Shown here piece after piece: positions 41,151 through 55,420 of a stretch of DNA of 64,000 nt. This DNA is from Vitis vinifera. Lineage: Eukaryota; Streptophyta; Magnoliopsida; Vitales; Vitaceae. The stretch is taken from NCBI RefSeq assembly GCF_030704535.1, contig NC_012119.1, positions 610,001 to 674,000 of the forward strand, read 5' to 3'. Position numbers and translations under genes: made by a program. Position 1 is the stretch's first letter, and each line of letters opens with the position of its first letter. The notes under the pieces were generated by a model that did not search any database, was not told where the DNA came from, and saw nothing but the letters and a program-made list of their open reading frames with translations.

Positions 41151-44100
41151 AACTCGAAAGTTTCCCACAAAAAAGATAAGATAGAGCTAATTCTGTATTT
41201 CCCTCAAAAACGATTTTCTACATCAAGAGAAGGTGGTTTAAAGAAAGAATAATGCCAGCCGATGAGACTGACCGCTGGGACAGATCTTATTTGAAAGAAA
41301 GTTAGCAACCGTTGGCTTGCAGGACCGAGACCGTGCTACTGGACTGGCTGTTTTAGTAGGTTGGCTACTCTCTGCGCTCCCAGCTGCTATGGGAAGAAAG
41401 CAAGGACTGATTCTACTGCTCCTTCACCCAGGGAACGAATGGGGCTTCGCTACCTAAAGAGATAGTTTAGAGTTCTTGCTTCCTGCCTTAAAAGCAGATT
41501 TAAAGAGACAAGATCCGATTCCTTCAGCCTATTCATTCACAGCGGATGAAGTAATAACATTGTACAATTCTAACTTCAAACCTTTTTGCTTCCTCCCTAA
41601 CAGGCCAGAGCGAATGCGGAGGAGAAAAGACGCTGGGTTCTACCACTTAGTAAGTAAGAAGTCCATAGTAGCGGTCCATACAGACAATAGGGGCTAGGTG
41701 AGCTCCTCCAATTGCATTTCGTCTTTATAGCGCTAAGCATATCATATTGCCTGGGATAACGAGCATAAGAGCTAAAGGGCTATTATCGTATCAGCCCTCC
41801 TATAGGTTATGCTAGTTTTTTCCCCTTTCTTTGTTAATCCTTTGTTTAATAAAGTGCTTTTTTACTATATTTTACCATATAGAGTAGTTGCTGTTTTCTT
41901 TCTTCAAGATAGATCCCCTTCCCAGTGATACAGTTAGACTTTCTAGTGGTGTAAGCAAGTGCTCCATTGTGTAATGGTCTAAGGGCCTTGAAGTTCTAAT
42001 CTTACTATATCCTCTTACTATATCCTATAAAAAGGTCTAAGGTGTGACTTCTTCCAATAGTGGGAGGGCTCACAGTAATCCCGGGTATACGGGTATAGCA
42101 GTAATAGGACTTTAACCTTTTTTATAGGATAAAGGATAAGGCAAGTCATTTTTGAAAGCAAGAGGGCGATACGAGGTAAGAGTTTGCAGGCCAATTCCCT
42201 AAATATAAAGTGATTCAATAAAAACAAGCACAATCCTGTGGTAGGGATTTTCATTTTAGTCAAGCTAGCCAGTCCAAAGGAGTCAAGCAAGGAGTCTTTA
42301 ATGAAAGAAAATGGGCAAGTAAGAGAGGGATTCTCTCCAAAAAGGCTCTAAGATTATAGGTCAAACAAAAAGAGGTCATAGGGCAAATGAAATCTATCCA
42401 GTGAAAAAGCCAACCCTAAAAGAATCTCGTCTCCCCGCCAATCCTAGTTCTTCGCCCTGTTAAGCTATCTCTTGCAGCTACAGTTGAAGTTTCTTTCGAT
42501 GGGGCCAGTTCCAGGAAAGTGTAAGTTCTAAGGCCTTCCAGGAAGAGTGGGGGTTTTTTATAGTGAAAGTGTTTTAATAAGTAGCATAAAAGGGATCCCT
42601 TTACAAAAAGTCCTAAGGGGCCAGCAAACGGCGAGATAGACATAATTAGGATAGCAGATTTTTGGTTCTAGGTCAATCAAAAGCAGGTTCTAGAGCGAGC
42701 TAAGGTCTTCTCCTCCAATCGAAGTGATAAAGCCAGTTCCTTGTCAAGTCAGTTAAAGAAGTCAAATCCATCCTTTTCTTTCTCTTTCCTGAGAAAGAAA
42801 ACAAGGAAAGCAAGAAGGCCGGTTATAGCGAGGGAAGATGAAAACAGTTTAAAGGTTGTGCTGTCTTAAATAATAGCAGTACCCCGGTAAAGTTCTGTCT
42901 TCAAATGTCTTAGATTCCTGTCCTTAAGTGAAAGTCGAGCGGTAACCTTTAGACTGAAATTCCAGGTTTGCTGCGATGAATGAATATACGAACACGAACC
43001 TAATGCTTGCCGAAGAATAGATCTCCAGTCTTAAGCTCTATCATTAAAGCACAACCGTAAAATGCAATTGTTGCTTTCTTCCAGGACAGGAATGGGATCA
43101 CAAGAATGCCGTAAGGGAGTTGCAGTCTATGCTGTGTGGGACGGAGGAGTTGCAGTCATAAAAGATCTTCTGTCTTATACCTTTAAGTAAGTCGATAAGA
43201 CAATTAAAGTCCTTTCAGTCCTTTCATGGAGGAACCGAAAATACCAAGCTCGCTGAAGAAGGAACTCTCGCGTTCAATATAAAAATCCTTTTCGAAGTGA
43301 CACTGGAGGGGCCTGAACATGTAAGTTCCCCACCAGTTAAGATACATGGGCCGGCCGAGTTTAGTCAGAAAGGAAAGCTCGATTCAAGGAAAATACACAC
43401 GAGCAATGACATTAGAAGGCTTCGAACGACAGACGGAATACGGAGGGCGTACGGAGATGATTCCGGGGGTTAATTCCCTGCAGGGCTATTACACATTCCC
43501 GAAGGAAGATTCAGAGCTAGCACATCTGGCAGACAAAGAAAAAGCAGTCCTGGCTTGGTAAGCAGGTTAAAAGGCTAACCTGATATGACTACTTAGACTG
43601 CTTACACTATTTATAAAGCGTAGAACACTAAAGGTTGGTCGTAGATCAGTTCTCTTGTCAAGAAAAGCAGACGTGGATTCGGGTGCTGATGGAGATGCGT
43701 ATTGTCAGAATGCACCTTTTCTTTCGGTAAAGTTTTGATTGTTCAGACTTAGGGCCTGCCGAGTAAGAAAGAAAGAGATCACATTAGTCTCTGCCTTATA
43801 GAAGATCTAAGACGGATTCCATTCAGGCAAGCGCTGCTATCGAATCTAGCTATCCGGAAGTGAAATATTGAAGATACGATTGAAGATACGAATGAATAGG
43901 ACAATAAAGAGAATAGGCGGAGAATGCCCTGATCTTCGGGAGCTGCCGGTCGTCTCTGCCCACTCTAAGACTCTATTAGGGCTGGCTTGAAAGAAGACTC
44001 ACTTTATCACTTGAAGGAAATGGTTAACTCCATTCCCATTTGAATACCCTTAAAGTAACCCCATTTGAGCTATTTAAGGCTAGGAAAATTTCACCGATGC

Positions 44101-44967
44101 TTGCAAGTCAATTGCACTACTCTTCCTTGCCATTCGGATCTGACCCACTTTAAGACTGGCTGGCTTTAACTAGAACTGGAACTGTCGCTTAATCCGTCCC
44201 GTTTCGAGACAGAAAAGAAAGGGGATGTACGCAATCAAATAATGTATAGGGCACGACTGACAGGACTGTAAACGAGAACTTTTATTATACCCGCAGGTTT
44301 GATCACATTTATTTCTTTAATTCCTGTACTGATACAAATAGCAATAATACCAATCAATTCTCTTAGGTGTTTTCTTGTTGTAATTCCTTCACAGTACATA
44401 AAGTACAGAAGATCTTATATGCCTGTCGATCATTTCATGAAAACAGATAAGTGCATTTCCACCTGATAAACTTTTCTAGACTATCGCTCTAGTTGAAGAT
44501 AGGTTTTATTGGCTATCCTTCCTTCAAGACTTTTGCCTGCGGTCAAAACATATCCTTTCCTTCGGCGCCAGTCTTTCCTGGCTTACCTTAGCCCCGCTTT
44601 CATGTGGTGAATCGGTATTCAGTTTCTGTGATCATTAGACGAGATTATCGTTCTGAACCAAAAGTGAGGAAATCCGCTCTTGCCAGACTAGCTTTCCGTG
44701 GAGTCAAAGTCAAGTAGCCCTCGATGGACCTACTCCTAAGTTGTGAAATCAAATCTCCCAAGCCTGGTCCTATCTTTCCATTCCTTCTCTGGTTCGGGTG
44801 CAGGCTCAACTCCACGGAAATCTTCACTTACAGGTTGACCTAGAAGTCAAAGTTCTGATCTCGTCCCAGTCCATTGACTGAAATTAAGAAGATCATTCGT
44901 GCCCGATGGTCTATCATATAAGTCTTTTGCAAAATGCCGTTAACCTATTTAGCTCTTTATTATCAAA
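41151..44967. other. Spacer between the inverted repeats
   Basis: No recognised gene; short ORFs only (for example 43346-43561). It carries the second copy of the 26-bp repeat (43738-43763) and the dispersed motif on the minus strand at 43633-43647. Confidence 0.4.
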
Positions 44968-45010
44968 CATCCTTTAGCTGTCCAGGCAGTCCTATCATTG
45001 CAGTACTTGT
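44968..45010. repeat. 43-bp inverted repeat, copy 2
   Basis: Opposite orientation to 41108-41150 with one mismatch. Recombination between the copies would invert about 3.9 kb. Confidence 0.9.
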
Positions 45011-48000
45011 CCTAGTCCCGAGCCTCTATTTGAGATGACAGGGATGATGTCTCGAATTGACTACTTTAAGGTAGTGCACATGGTTTCAGTACGTGAAGGA
45101 TTCGGTGCAAAAGCGCTGCTGTCCTAAATGGATTCGGTGTTTGTCAACACAGAGTTCCCGACTCCGAGTTAAATCGGTAAGCTCCAGGGATAAGCTACTT
45201 TGATAGAGGGTGATCGTAGATCAGCAGGAGAAAGAGACTTTTTTTCAATCTATCGGGGTTGGAGCTTTCCTTAGGGAAATGAGTGTACAACATTCTGATT
45301 TTGCCCTAATCCTTTTATAGCTATAGCCATTTTTAAAGTAGACAATCCCAGCTTGGAAAGTGGTTGAGTGATCAACTTGCAGAGCCGATTTGAGGATCGG
45401 ATCGGTGGGATGCCGTAGCTTTAAGATAAAGGGGAGAAAGGAGGCAGTCGGACAAGTAGGGAATGCTGGGGTGAACCAGAAAAGTTTGGGTAGAGCCGGA
45501 TCGAAATGATAGATTCACTTCAGGAAGCCAAGAAGTCAGTCAGCATTCAGTTATAATGGTGTTTAAGACCAACTCCTTTTATAAGCTCTTCTGATAGGGC
45601 ACAGGATATAGCCGAGTCTTTCTTGTTCTTCCTTTGTCACTTTATGGCTAATGACCTGTCGAGGACTCATCAGTCAAGCGGATAGCATTGCCTTTGATTC
45701 TTGCTACTGTTCTTACTCACTTGCTAACAGCGCTAGTCGCCTCTGACTCTCTGTGTATGAATAGGAAATGTCATTCTGTCCTTTCATCTCCTTATCCAGT
45801 ACTGACGCCGCTCTACTTCAGTATCAAGGTTACCGCTCGACCTTCTCTCCTGCATAGGTATGGCGCATAGAAAGGATCCACTCTTGACCTTAATGAGAGT
45901 GACTACCCCGACTGACTCATATCTATCGTAAAAGGCCTCCCCGGTATCATGCGAAAGGGATCAGCTACTCCTTTAGCATTAGCTGGAAAGTAGAGACTTC
46001 TCGCAATCCGAAGCGAGAAAGCACTGGCGCAGATGGATGCACCATTTAGCCTTTGAATAGAACTAGTTGTGATGAACCAAGCACTGGAGGTGAATTCGAC
46101 AGGGCCTGATCCTCTGTTTCTTTTCTATGTAATCTAATCTCTCTTTCAACCTCAACCGAGAAGCTGGTCGACGGTGATCCAATTGGAAAGCTAATGATGG
46201 AATTTCAAAGCCTAAGACAAATTTTAGAACTCGGTCCTAAAAAGGCCCATGCTAACATATACATATATCTCTTTTCCACCTAGGTCAAAGGGGTATGGCG
46301 CTATATATGCTACACCGAAGTATGCTCCTAGGTCTGCCTATGGCTCTGTATCTACCTCTGTACGCCGGTGCTTCTTTTGATAAGCTGCAGGATCAATGGC
46401 TTAAACTACTGCTTCTTCAACGCTTCTCCTGCGACTTGTTCTCCTTTCGTCCTTGCTCCTGCACGCACCTAAAGGTACAGTATCTAAACGTATTCGTGTA
46501 GCCAGGAGGAAAGCAAAGATGCCCCGTTCACTTTCATAGGAACTGAAATACTTTTTATAGGAATTAGAATAAGCAGTACTTTCTATCCTTCGGACCCTTG
46601 CTTTGGGGGATCTTTCTTCACTGCCCGAGAAGAGAAGATCATATGCAATGACATTTGAGGAATCCAAGGGCAACTACTGGCTCTAAGCCTATGCACATGA
46701 ATCATAAGTGGGACCGTTTAGATTTCACTTAGGAAAGTAAGAAGAAGCTCGCCCTAATCAATAAGCAGGAGAGGAGGGGTCCTTCTTTTTTTGAATTGCA
46801 GAATCCTTTATATTAAGGCATGGAATGGAATCAATGATCTTCTTATCTTCTTTTTCTTGTCCTTTCAGTCGGAGTTAAGATAGAAGACCTTAAAGAAGAA
46901 AAAGATCATCCCGTAGGTCCACACTTCTCTCGCCTATGAGCTGGCTGCATTCCAGAATCAAGCTATTTAAGCAGGGAAGGCTGCGACCTAATTGTAATTT
47001 AGCTCTTAATCTCCGTCTAGTTTCCCCCCTAAGCCAGACCTCAGGTACGAGGTTTGAGCTCGACCGAATCTAAAGAAAGCTAAGGGGAAGGAGCGAAAGC
47101 AACTCTAATTTCAATCAATCTCTGACTTAGCCAGCCTATTACAGCCTTTCTAGAAGAAAAGAAGACAGATCGTCGAAGGCAATACACTCGAGCCTCAAAA
47201 GAAATCTCAGGCAGCCTATACTCAACTCCGGGAACTTGATGATTATGTGCACTCTTTTGTTTTCAAATCGTCCTTTTATCCGGCTGAACTCTTTCTTTTT
47301 AAAAACTGGTAGGTGCCCTCGTGGGATTGTCGATAAGCAAGACCTTGACTAGCTTATAAGGCTCTCTTTGAGCTACAAGCGATTTGAGAGCCTCTCCCTT
47401 TCCTACTCCCCCTTATCTCAACTAAAAATTCAACAAATTTTCGAAACAATTTATTCTTCTTGACAAGGAATGGGCTTCTACCTGGAAGAAGCACTGACTT
47501 CTTTGCGTAAAGAACCTAACCGAATGCTTCCGTCTGAAGTTAATAAAAAAAATTTCCCTCAGACCATTTCTCCTAGAATTTCGATGTCTTGTCTCTTTTT
47601 CAATAGGCCTTTCTATTCTCAACTCCGTACCTCTCCTTTCAGTCTACAAATCTTGACCTCGGAACGACCGCTTGCAATGTCTTCTTCCGTCGCTGCTTAC
47701 TCTTTCTCTCGATCCTTTTCTTTCCTATTGGGATACCTTTCGATCTTGGCATGGCTCAGTGACGTTGGCAGGGATGTGTCACCATTTAAGTAGATATGCT
47801 TATTCTTGGCATCAATGCCATCTTCCTTTTCGATAGCAAGCATCCGATCAAGGGAGAGTTCAACTAGTTCTATTGGCTCTAATCTATCCCGCCTGAGCGA
47901 GGGCCTTAGCAACTGGCATCCTTTCCTTCGTGCTAACAGCCAAAGACCTATTTGTCCAATCCAAACCTCTAAGGCGCAAAGAAGCCCTTCTCTTACGAAC

Positions 48001-49239
48001 ATTGGAGCATCACTTACTCGAATCCCGAAAGACAGACTCCTTGAGCACTTGCAATTAGATATATTATTATCTTATATAAAATTATCTTATATTAAATAGG
48101 CTATTTGCGGGGAAAAGGGGCTTTAATGCCTTAACAAGCCCTTCTTGGCTAACTGCGGTTATTCCTCCAACAGCTTAGTCTGTGCATTCATGTCAACTCT
48201 CTTCTTATACTATTGGATTAACCCCATCAAGAGGACAGTCAGAAGGCTAGCTGCCCATTCCTAGTGTCAGTTTATTTAAGCCGGATATTCCCCTCTTTTG
48301 CACAAGCCCTTTTTGCTTGAAGCTCTAGCCCTTAATGCCCTATTAGCCCTTCTAGCCTTTCAAAATGGATTAGTACTAATTCGATGGATGCCATCTATGA
48401 ATCCTTCCCTCCCTCCATCTGCTGCATGAACATCGACAGTGAAATCACTTAATGTAAGGTAGCGGATGAGGCGAAAGAGCAGCATTGCATCGGGAGATTG
48501 CCTCAAAGAAAGAAGGCCCAGCGACTGCACTCATCCTTTTTAGTTTAAAAAAGAATCCCTTACCCCCTATGGTCTAGGGTACTACGGGTGGGTTGGATAT
48601 AATATAGGTGTTTGCTAGCAGATTTTTTTTTAATATCCCAAAGTATTCGAAGAAAAGAAGCCAGCCTGGCATAGCTAGAGTAGAGGGCCTTGGCCTTGCT
48701 CCGGTCAATTCAAAACTGTGTTTTTCGCTATACCTTCTGTCTATCAAAACGAGAGTTTCGGACACCTCATAGGGCCTTTCTTTAGTAGAGTAACAACATG
48801 AATGCTTATATGCTCCTGCGGTATCCAAGCACAACGAGATTCAGGAAGAGTACCTATTTAGGTGAATGCTACGGTAGCAGGTCGGGGCCTCGATCATAGC
48901 AGAGAGGTAGTCTTTCAAAAGGTTGATTGCTAATAACCGAAGGGCTTCATAGCTTAGTCCGTCCGCGCAGTGAGTGGGTCAATCTCCCTCCTATTAGCAG
49001 GAGTCATATCCTTTTGCTAGAAGAAGAGTATACGCGCCTTACGTGATAGAGGGCGGGGTTCGATTTAAGTAGCGCGTGAAGCGGAGGTGGGGGTGGCGAC
49101 GTTGTTTTGCAAGAGGTGGTAGAGGCAAGTAAGGGCAACAGAGGTAGTTTCAGTTCCACCTATCACATGCAGCCGCTTTCCGAGTCAATTTCGAAAGCCA
49201 CCAGTAGCAGCTACCCAGTGGAAGAACCAATTAATTAGT
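45011..49239. other. Long spacer without a recognised gene
   Basis: A dispersed-motif variant lies at 45208-45222. ORFs at 47470-47793 (plus) and 47697-48002 (minus) overlap, and neither has a family signature. A short AT-rich patch occurs at 48055-48100. Confidence 0.4.
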
Positions 49240-49515
49240 CACCGGTGAAGAAGGAAGAATGGACAAGTTTGTGTTTGCATTGATTTCCGAGACCTTAACA
49301 AGGCTTGCCCAAAAGATGACTTTTCACTGCCACACATTGAAATCTTCGTGGATAACAACGCTGGCTACGAGATGTTATCATTCATGGACGCTTTCTCCGG
49401 GTATAACCAGATTAAGCTCGCTAAAGAAGACCAAGAGAAGACATCATTCACTACACCCTGGGGAACCTACTGCTATGTTGTCATGCCATTCGGACTTAAA
49501 AATGCTGGAGCCTGT
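49240..49515 (+). mobile_element. Ty3/gypsy fossil: reverse-transcriptase core
   Basis: The plus strand encodes the conserved gypsy RT blocks, including CIDFRDLNKACPKD, SFMDAFSGYNQIK and SFTTPWGTYCYVVMPFGLKN. Only this ~275-base core remains, in broken form, with no LTR. The high readability suggests modest age since capture. Confidence 0.9.
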
Positions 49516-52500
49516 TAGCCATAATCTTCGTAATGAATTTATATAGTTGGTTGCATAGGGAGATTGGCCTGTAGTGTTCAGGTTTTGAGGGACATCAGAT
49601 TGTATGATATTCCAGCAGTGGTTTATAGAAGTGAGCGTTGAAGCCATCCGGTCCGGGTGCCTTAACCAAAATTCATGGAACCTGAAAGGGAGCCTTCGTT
49701 CGAGGACCAGGCTCTGGGGCAGTCGAGCGAGATAAGTAAAGGATTTTGATCTTCTTTCGCAGGACGTTCGATTCAGTAATCTATAGCGGTGCCTAGCTTA
49801 TTTGATAGATAATGCTTCTTCCTGGTTTCAACCCCTTCATTCGTACGCGATAAAGATAAATATAAAAAAATAGAAATAAGGGAAGGTCGCTCGAGGTATA
49901 CCTCTTCACTTCAATGGCTCGATTTGGTTACTGGAAAAGGACGAGTTTAACAAAGAAATTGATTATGTGACAACGTACACCTTTCTCAAAAGCTCATCGT
50001 AAGAGATAGACAAAGACCGTTGATCTACTTTCGATCTAAAGCACCCAAGAATTCGACTCGCTTACTTTGATATGCTTCAAGCGTATATCAGCTTAAAGCT
50101 TGCATGTTTTAAGCATCTCGCTAGCCTTCCTTTCCTTCTCCTTCTGAGCCATCCTGGCTCTTTCTCGTGTCGTGTATAGTCCACATCCACTCTTACTTAG
50201 ATCAAACTCTGATTTTTTCTTTCTCTACGAGACGCCGATGAATATTGAGATACGAAATTCTTGTGAATGGAAAGCGCATACATCGAGTGAAGACTCCAGA
50301 ATAGGAAATGTGAGTCCCACTAACTAAAGGATTACTAAACGCAATCACCAGAACCATCTTATCTTCGAATGATTCATCCGGCCCAATGGCTTTGACTCAA
50401 TTAAGTAAGAGGAGCTCCACTTTAGGTCTACCCCCTCTCTCATTCTATAATGGAGTCTTCCACTCCTTCTTCTTTTTCTTCTTTTGCAACCTCTTCAAAA
50501 AGCTTGGGTGCCTTCCCTTCTCTTCCCTTCTTTACCAAGATATGTAAGATACCTCCGTACCACACCAACTCCATGTGCAATAGCCGGTTTTATAGAAAGC
50601 AGGGCATAGATCAAGCTCCTTAGCGCTGAGGACTAGGCGATCTTTTCCATTTCTTTATTTTCTTTATCACTTGAGGTTGAGGGACAAATGAAAGACCGAA
50701 GCCTAGATCTTCAAATCCTTCTTCCACGGGCCAAAGTACGTCCAAGTCAGACTGGCCTTGATTGACTAGATAAATTCCTTTCTTCCTTTACCACATCTTC
50801 GGGAACCCCTAGATTGACATGAAGATCCCTACATTCATAAAGCTCGAAAGATATAAAGTGCAGTCTCCATACAAGTCGAGCTCGACCGAACCTAGGGTCA
50901 AGGGCCCCCTATCGGGGAAGCTACTACGTTCCGTACCCTTGCGCCCCTCAGAAGGTTTGCGAGAGAAAGACTTTTAACTAAAGTTACCGTGGAAGAATTG
51001 TGAGAAAGCTATTTTAGAAAGGTACTCTTGAGAAGCTCCTGGATCAGCCTCCAACTACCTGTACAGGAAGTCACCTCACAGGTTGGACTCTATCCCCTTG
51101 CCAGACGGAACTATAAGGTATTAGCCCCCAAGGTAGTCAAGACCACCAGACTTTGGCGCACCCGCTTCTTCTAATTTTCTAGTTCCATCACCGGTTCCAA
51201 GAAAGAGTGCTAATCTTGTAAGCCGAGGTGGAGAGATTAAATATGTTAAGGGTTAAACCAGCGCAGCGCTTGCATCAACTCATGGCATGCCAGTGTTTGA
51301 GAAGGTAGTCAGAGCACTCAAGGCTCCTTCTATATTTTATCCTCCTAGTTTAGATATTAGTGACTTAGCCTCACTACTCTCATATGCCTTAGCCGAAGCG
51401 AAGTAGATGCTTTCTGGGCATGAACTCCCAGCTATAAAAAAAAAAGTGAACCTTGCAGGAAAAGGTATAAATATGTCCCCCAAGCTTATAATATGTCTGC
51501 TCCTCGGTCAATAGCCCCGAACAGATCTGCCCTGGGGTAAGAAGCCGCAACAAGACCGAGTTCAAGAGTTGATGCTTTTTCGGATAGCTCAAAGGGTTCC
51601 AGACTCCGAGGCAAAAATCTGTCAGGCTTGCTTGGAAGGCTTTCTTGTTGAAAAGAGTTTGACTAGCTTCTTCTTCTTAGTGAATTGGAAGCACCGGAAC
51701 TTCAAGGATTCCAGGAAAAGAGTCAGCCCCGAGTTATAAAATTAGTGACTTGAGCTCAGCGGTTGACGCACCAGAACTCTTACCAGGACCAGTGCCAGTA
51801 AGCCTTAGAGATCGTGTGTAACCCTTCCCTTCAACTATTCGTACTTCGGACGTGTAAAGCTCAAACCTTTCTTAGTACATGAGTGAAGCTAGACCATAGG
51901 ACCCCCTTTCTACTCTTTTTCCTAGTAAATCCCCTAGAGAAAAGTTTGACTATCCCTTTGGCGCCTCAGAGGTAAGTAAAGGGTCCGACTCCATGTTCAG
52001 ACTTGCTTGCCCCTTCTTCTGATAGCACTTCTCCTGTGGCACTTTCTCCTTAAAGAAGATATGTTGGAATTCCCACAAGACGTGGTGCGAGGTCTGAACC
52101 TGCCTAACTCTCATATGTCTTTAGCGCAACAAATAGGGATTTTGTCTTTGGACCGGAACGGAACTACTAGCCTGAAAGTCAAAGGGCACATCCGATGGTT
52201 CTGCCCTTGGTTCTAATATGTATGCTATGGACGCAGAGGTTTGAAGAGCCTGAAAAAGTGCAAGTGTCCCAGCCGCTTTTTTTTGGGGGCTTCTGCCCCA
52301 GCATCCTTACAGGATAACGTACAATGCTCGATGAACGATCTAACAAGAGAGCATATGAGATGAGAGGAAAGCGACTTCGTCCGAGGAATGGAAGGGGTAG
52401 CAGTAAGGGGATAAGCGATAAAGCATTGATGAGCTAAAGTACATCTTTTGATGTAAGTCGATTATCTCCTAAGAGAAGATCTTAGATGCATTTGAAGAAG

Positions 52501-53999
52501 TGAACGAAACGAGCGAGTGAAGCGTAGCGTAGCGCGTATAGAGCGTAATACTGGAAGCGAGTCAATAATACTAATGCCTTATAAGAACAATTATCGTAGG
52601 ATGCGCCATTCCCTTACTTTATCGTGCCAGCCTTGCCAAATGCATAAAAAAGGTAATCTTTTCTCGCTGGTAGTTTTGTTACATTTCGTAAACCAGTATC
52701 TTTACTCTTAAGTGCTTCCATTCGCTCTAACGCTAAACGCTATACCTTAACCTTAAAGCAGTGCTTTTGAAAGCAATATATTAAGTAGGATATAGACCTT
52801 ACCTATTTTGGTAAGCCCTTTTGTAAAGAGGAAAGCCTGAGTCTTTTAAGCTAGTTGAAGTTTGAGTATTACTAGCATCTGTTCCAGTTCTCTCTCTTCA
52901 ATCCGGTAAGCCCATTGAATGGAGAAAGTTTACATGGTGGGCCAGGCTAGTTTACTTCGATGGTAGGAATCCGCGCAGTATCGGAAGCCATTTTTAGCCA
53001 TTTACAGCAGCCCAGCCGAACGAATAGGATCCCTTTCAAGCTCTTTACCCAGAGGCGCCAGTCAAGCCAAGAAAGTTATTTTATCCAAGCTATAAAGATC
53101 CATCAATTCAGCAGACAAAGGCAAGCCCTCCACTTCTTTGTTAGTAGAGTCATTCTCGTCTTGTCCATATGATCTAACTCGTAATTGAATCCAAAAGTCT
53201 GCTGTTACAGCTAGTGAAGAGAGATTTCGAGTTTCAGTTTGAAGCCCAAAAAAGGCAGCTTATTTTTTAGCTCCTTTGTAGGACCACCCCTACCCTTGGT
53301 CATAATCCATTCAACGCAACGTGTTGAAGCTAGTGCTTCTGTCTTCTCGGCGAGTGAAGCTGCAGTGGTAATCCCTTGCAGTCTAAGCTAAGTCCCCTTT
53401 TCAGATGTATGGAATGCTATATATTTCCACGATGGTGGGGATAAGATTGGCTAACTATCTTTTTTTAATATATGGATTCACCTAGGAGTACTCCTTGTAT
53501 TCACCGAGCCTGTCTCCCCAGGGCTCTCAACCCAACCCCTAAAGGGCAATAAAGGGCACTACTACTGCGGATTCACACGAGAACTCAATAGCTCTTTCAA
53601 ATGGAGTGACCCCACCTGTAACTGGCTTTATCACAGGAATTTTCCTTTGCTCGAATGGATGGATAGCTTGAACTAGCTTTCGACCACTGGATCTTGTCTT
53701 TCATCTAAGCCTTGAAAGTCAGTTTAATTTAGTTTAAAAGAAGCTTAGGCCAACAGAATGAATAGAATAGTAGACATGCAGTCGTAAAGCCGCATCAGAG
53801 AAGGCATCGAATAGGACAAGGAACTGAAAAGAAAACAAAATGTTAATAGCAGGGCAGGGATAAAGATAGGCCTTTTCTTTTACGACCCTTTTTTGAACTG
53901 CTGCCATTAAGGCGACATCTAATGCCATCTCATAATAGCCAGAAGAAGCTGCACATAAGACAGAGTTTTATTTCCTGCCGATGTTACTAAGGAAGTCTT
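49516..53999. other. Long spacer without a recognised gene
   Basis: Short ORFs only; no RNA gene or element identified. A CGTAGCGTAGCGCG-like phrase at 52521-52536 is a small internal duplication. Confidence 0.4.
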
Positions 54000-55420
54000 A
54001 CAGGGACCCGTTGGGGGACGAAGCTTTTGATGACTTTTTATATGAGGATGAGCTTCAAGCTGTATTCCAACTTGGACAGGACCGTGATCGATGATTGCAA
54101 TGATGAAGATCCGGACTATGGAGGGTCTCTTTTTTGGTTATTTTGAATATTATGTTCCCGATCTGGTCTTGCCTTTTATCTTTAAGGCAAGGACTGTGAA
54201 GATGTGGAACAGCAACCAGATAAGGACCCAGATCCCGTTAAGTCTGACAAGATTGTTTTTGAGAGAAGCCAAGTGAGAAAATGATCAAGCACCTCTCCAT
54301 CACTGTGCACATGGACGGTTGCCCAATTTCAAGAGTGCTTGTGGATAAAGGTGCTGCCCTTAATGTGATGCCCATCACCCTGCTAAAGTATTGGGTAATA
54401 ATGAGGAAGATGGTATACCAACAGATGTCTGGTTTCACAAGAGGAGAGGAGTGACTGAAAAAAAAAGGGGGATGCTTGCCTGTGGAGCTGACAGTTGGCC
54501 GAAATAAGGTCATGGCAATGGCACCCTTATCTTTTGGCATGAAGACAGAGTTAAAATCGTGTGGGTGTGGGCTTTTTCTTGTACTCACATGCAATCGAAG
54601 CATTTCTCTATTCATATCCTTTTAGTGAAGTTTATAGGCAAAAGAAAAAAATGCCGTCCAACAGGGATCTCGGAAAAGCTGGTCACTAAAGCTGCTCGGA
54701 CGATGGACATAGTACCGTCTAGGCCGAAGTCAGCTTTGCATCAGTAAGGAAATCACCTTATAGATAATTACATTACATAAAGCCGATTCCGAAAAATGCA
54801 GCGGTTCAGGCCACCTTTGACAGAAAAAACCAGTACTTGGCTGAAGTAATGAAGTCCAACTCCCTACCAGAGTGTTTTGAGGCAGGTTGTGTGTGGTTGG
54901 TGGATGAATCTTCGGCCGAAGAAAGAAAAATGGAAGACTTGGAGGTGTCCCCAGAAAAGTTAGATGATGTGAAGGCAAATGTTCAGGATCCGCTACAGGA
55001 TATTCACTTAGGTACGGCTGAATATCCACGGCCTGCTTATATTAGTGCTTTTCTTACTGGTTAAAATTATCCAGTTACTTAAAAAATTGGAAGATTGTTT
55101 TGCTTGGGACTATACTGAAATGCCAGGTTTGAGCCGTGAACTTGTTGAGCACCGGCTACCTCCTAAATAAGGGTTTAGGCCATTCAAGCAACCACCCTCC
55201 TCCCCTGACCAGAAAAGAGATCTGTCGTGAAGTCCGGCTTGAAGAACCGTCTTTCGCATTGTTGGAGAGTACGCTATCCCGGAACCTGAGACTGAAATTT
55301 ATATCACGTTATCCGTTTACGCAGATTTCTTTCCAGCTAACATCTTTTTGTATTCGGTGAATGACCCGGCTACTTTATGTCATTAAAAGAATTGAGAAGT
55401 CTTCTTACGCCATTTAAAAA
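54000..55420 (+). mobile_element. Ty3/gypsy fossil: protease to pre-reverse-transcriptase region
   Basis: An aspartic-protease stretch (ISRVLVDKGAALNVMP) lies at about 54325-54375. The gypsy spacer before RT follows at about 54840-55200, with phrases resembling FAWDYTEMPGLSRELVEHRL. It is broken in several places; no LTR is seen. It could be part of the same insertion event as the RT fossil at 49.2 kb, but 4.5 kb of unrelated DNA separates them. Confidence 0.75.

Noticed and set aside
47470-48002. Opposed overlapping ORFs of ~100 codons
   Set aside because: Mutual antisense frames of one open stretch; neither shows a recognisable domain.
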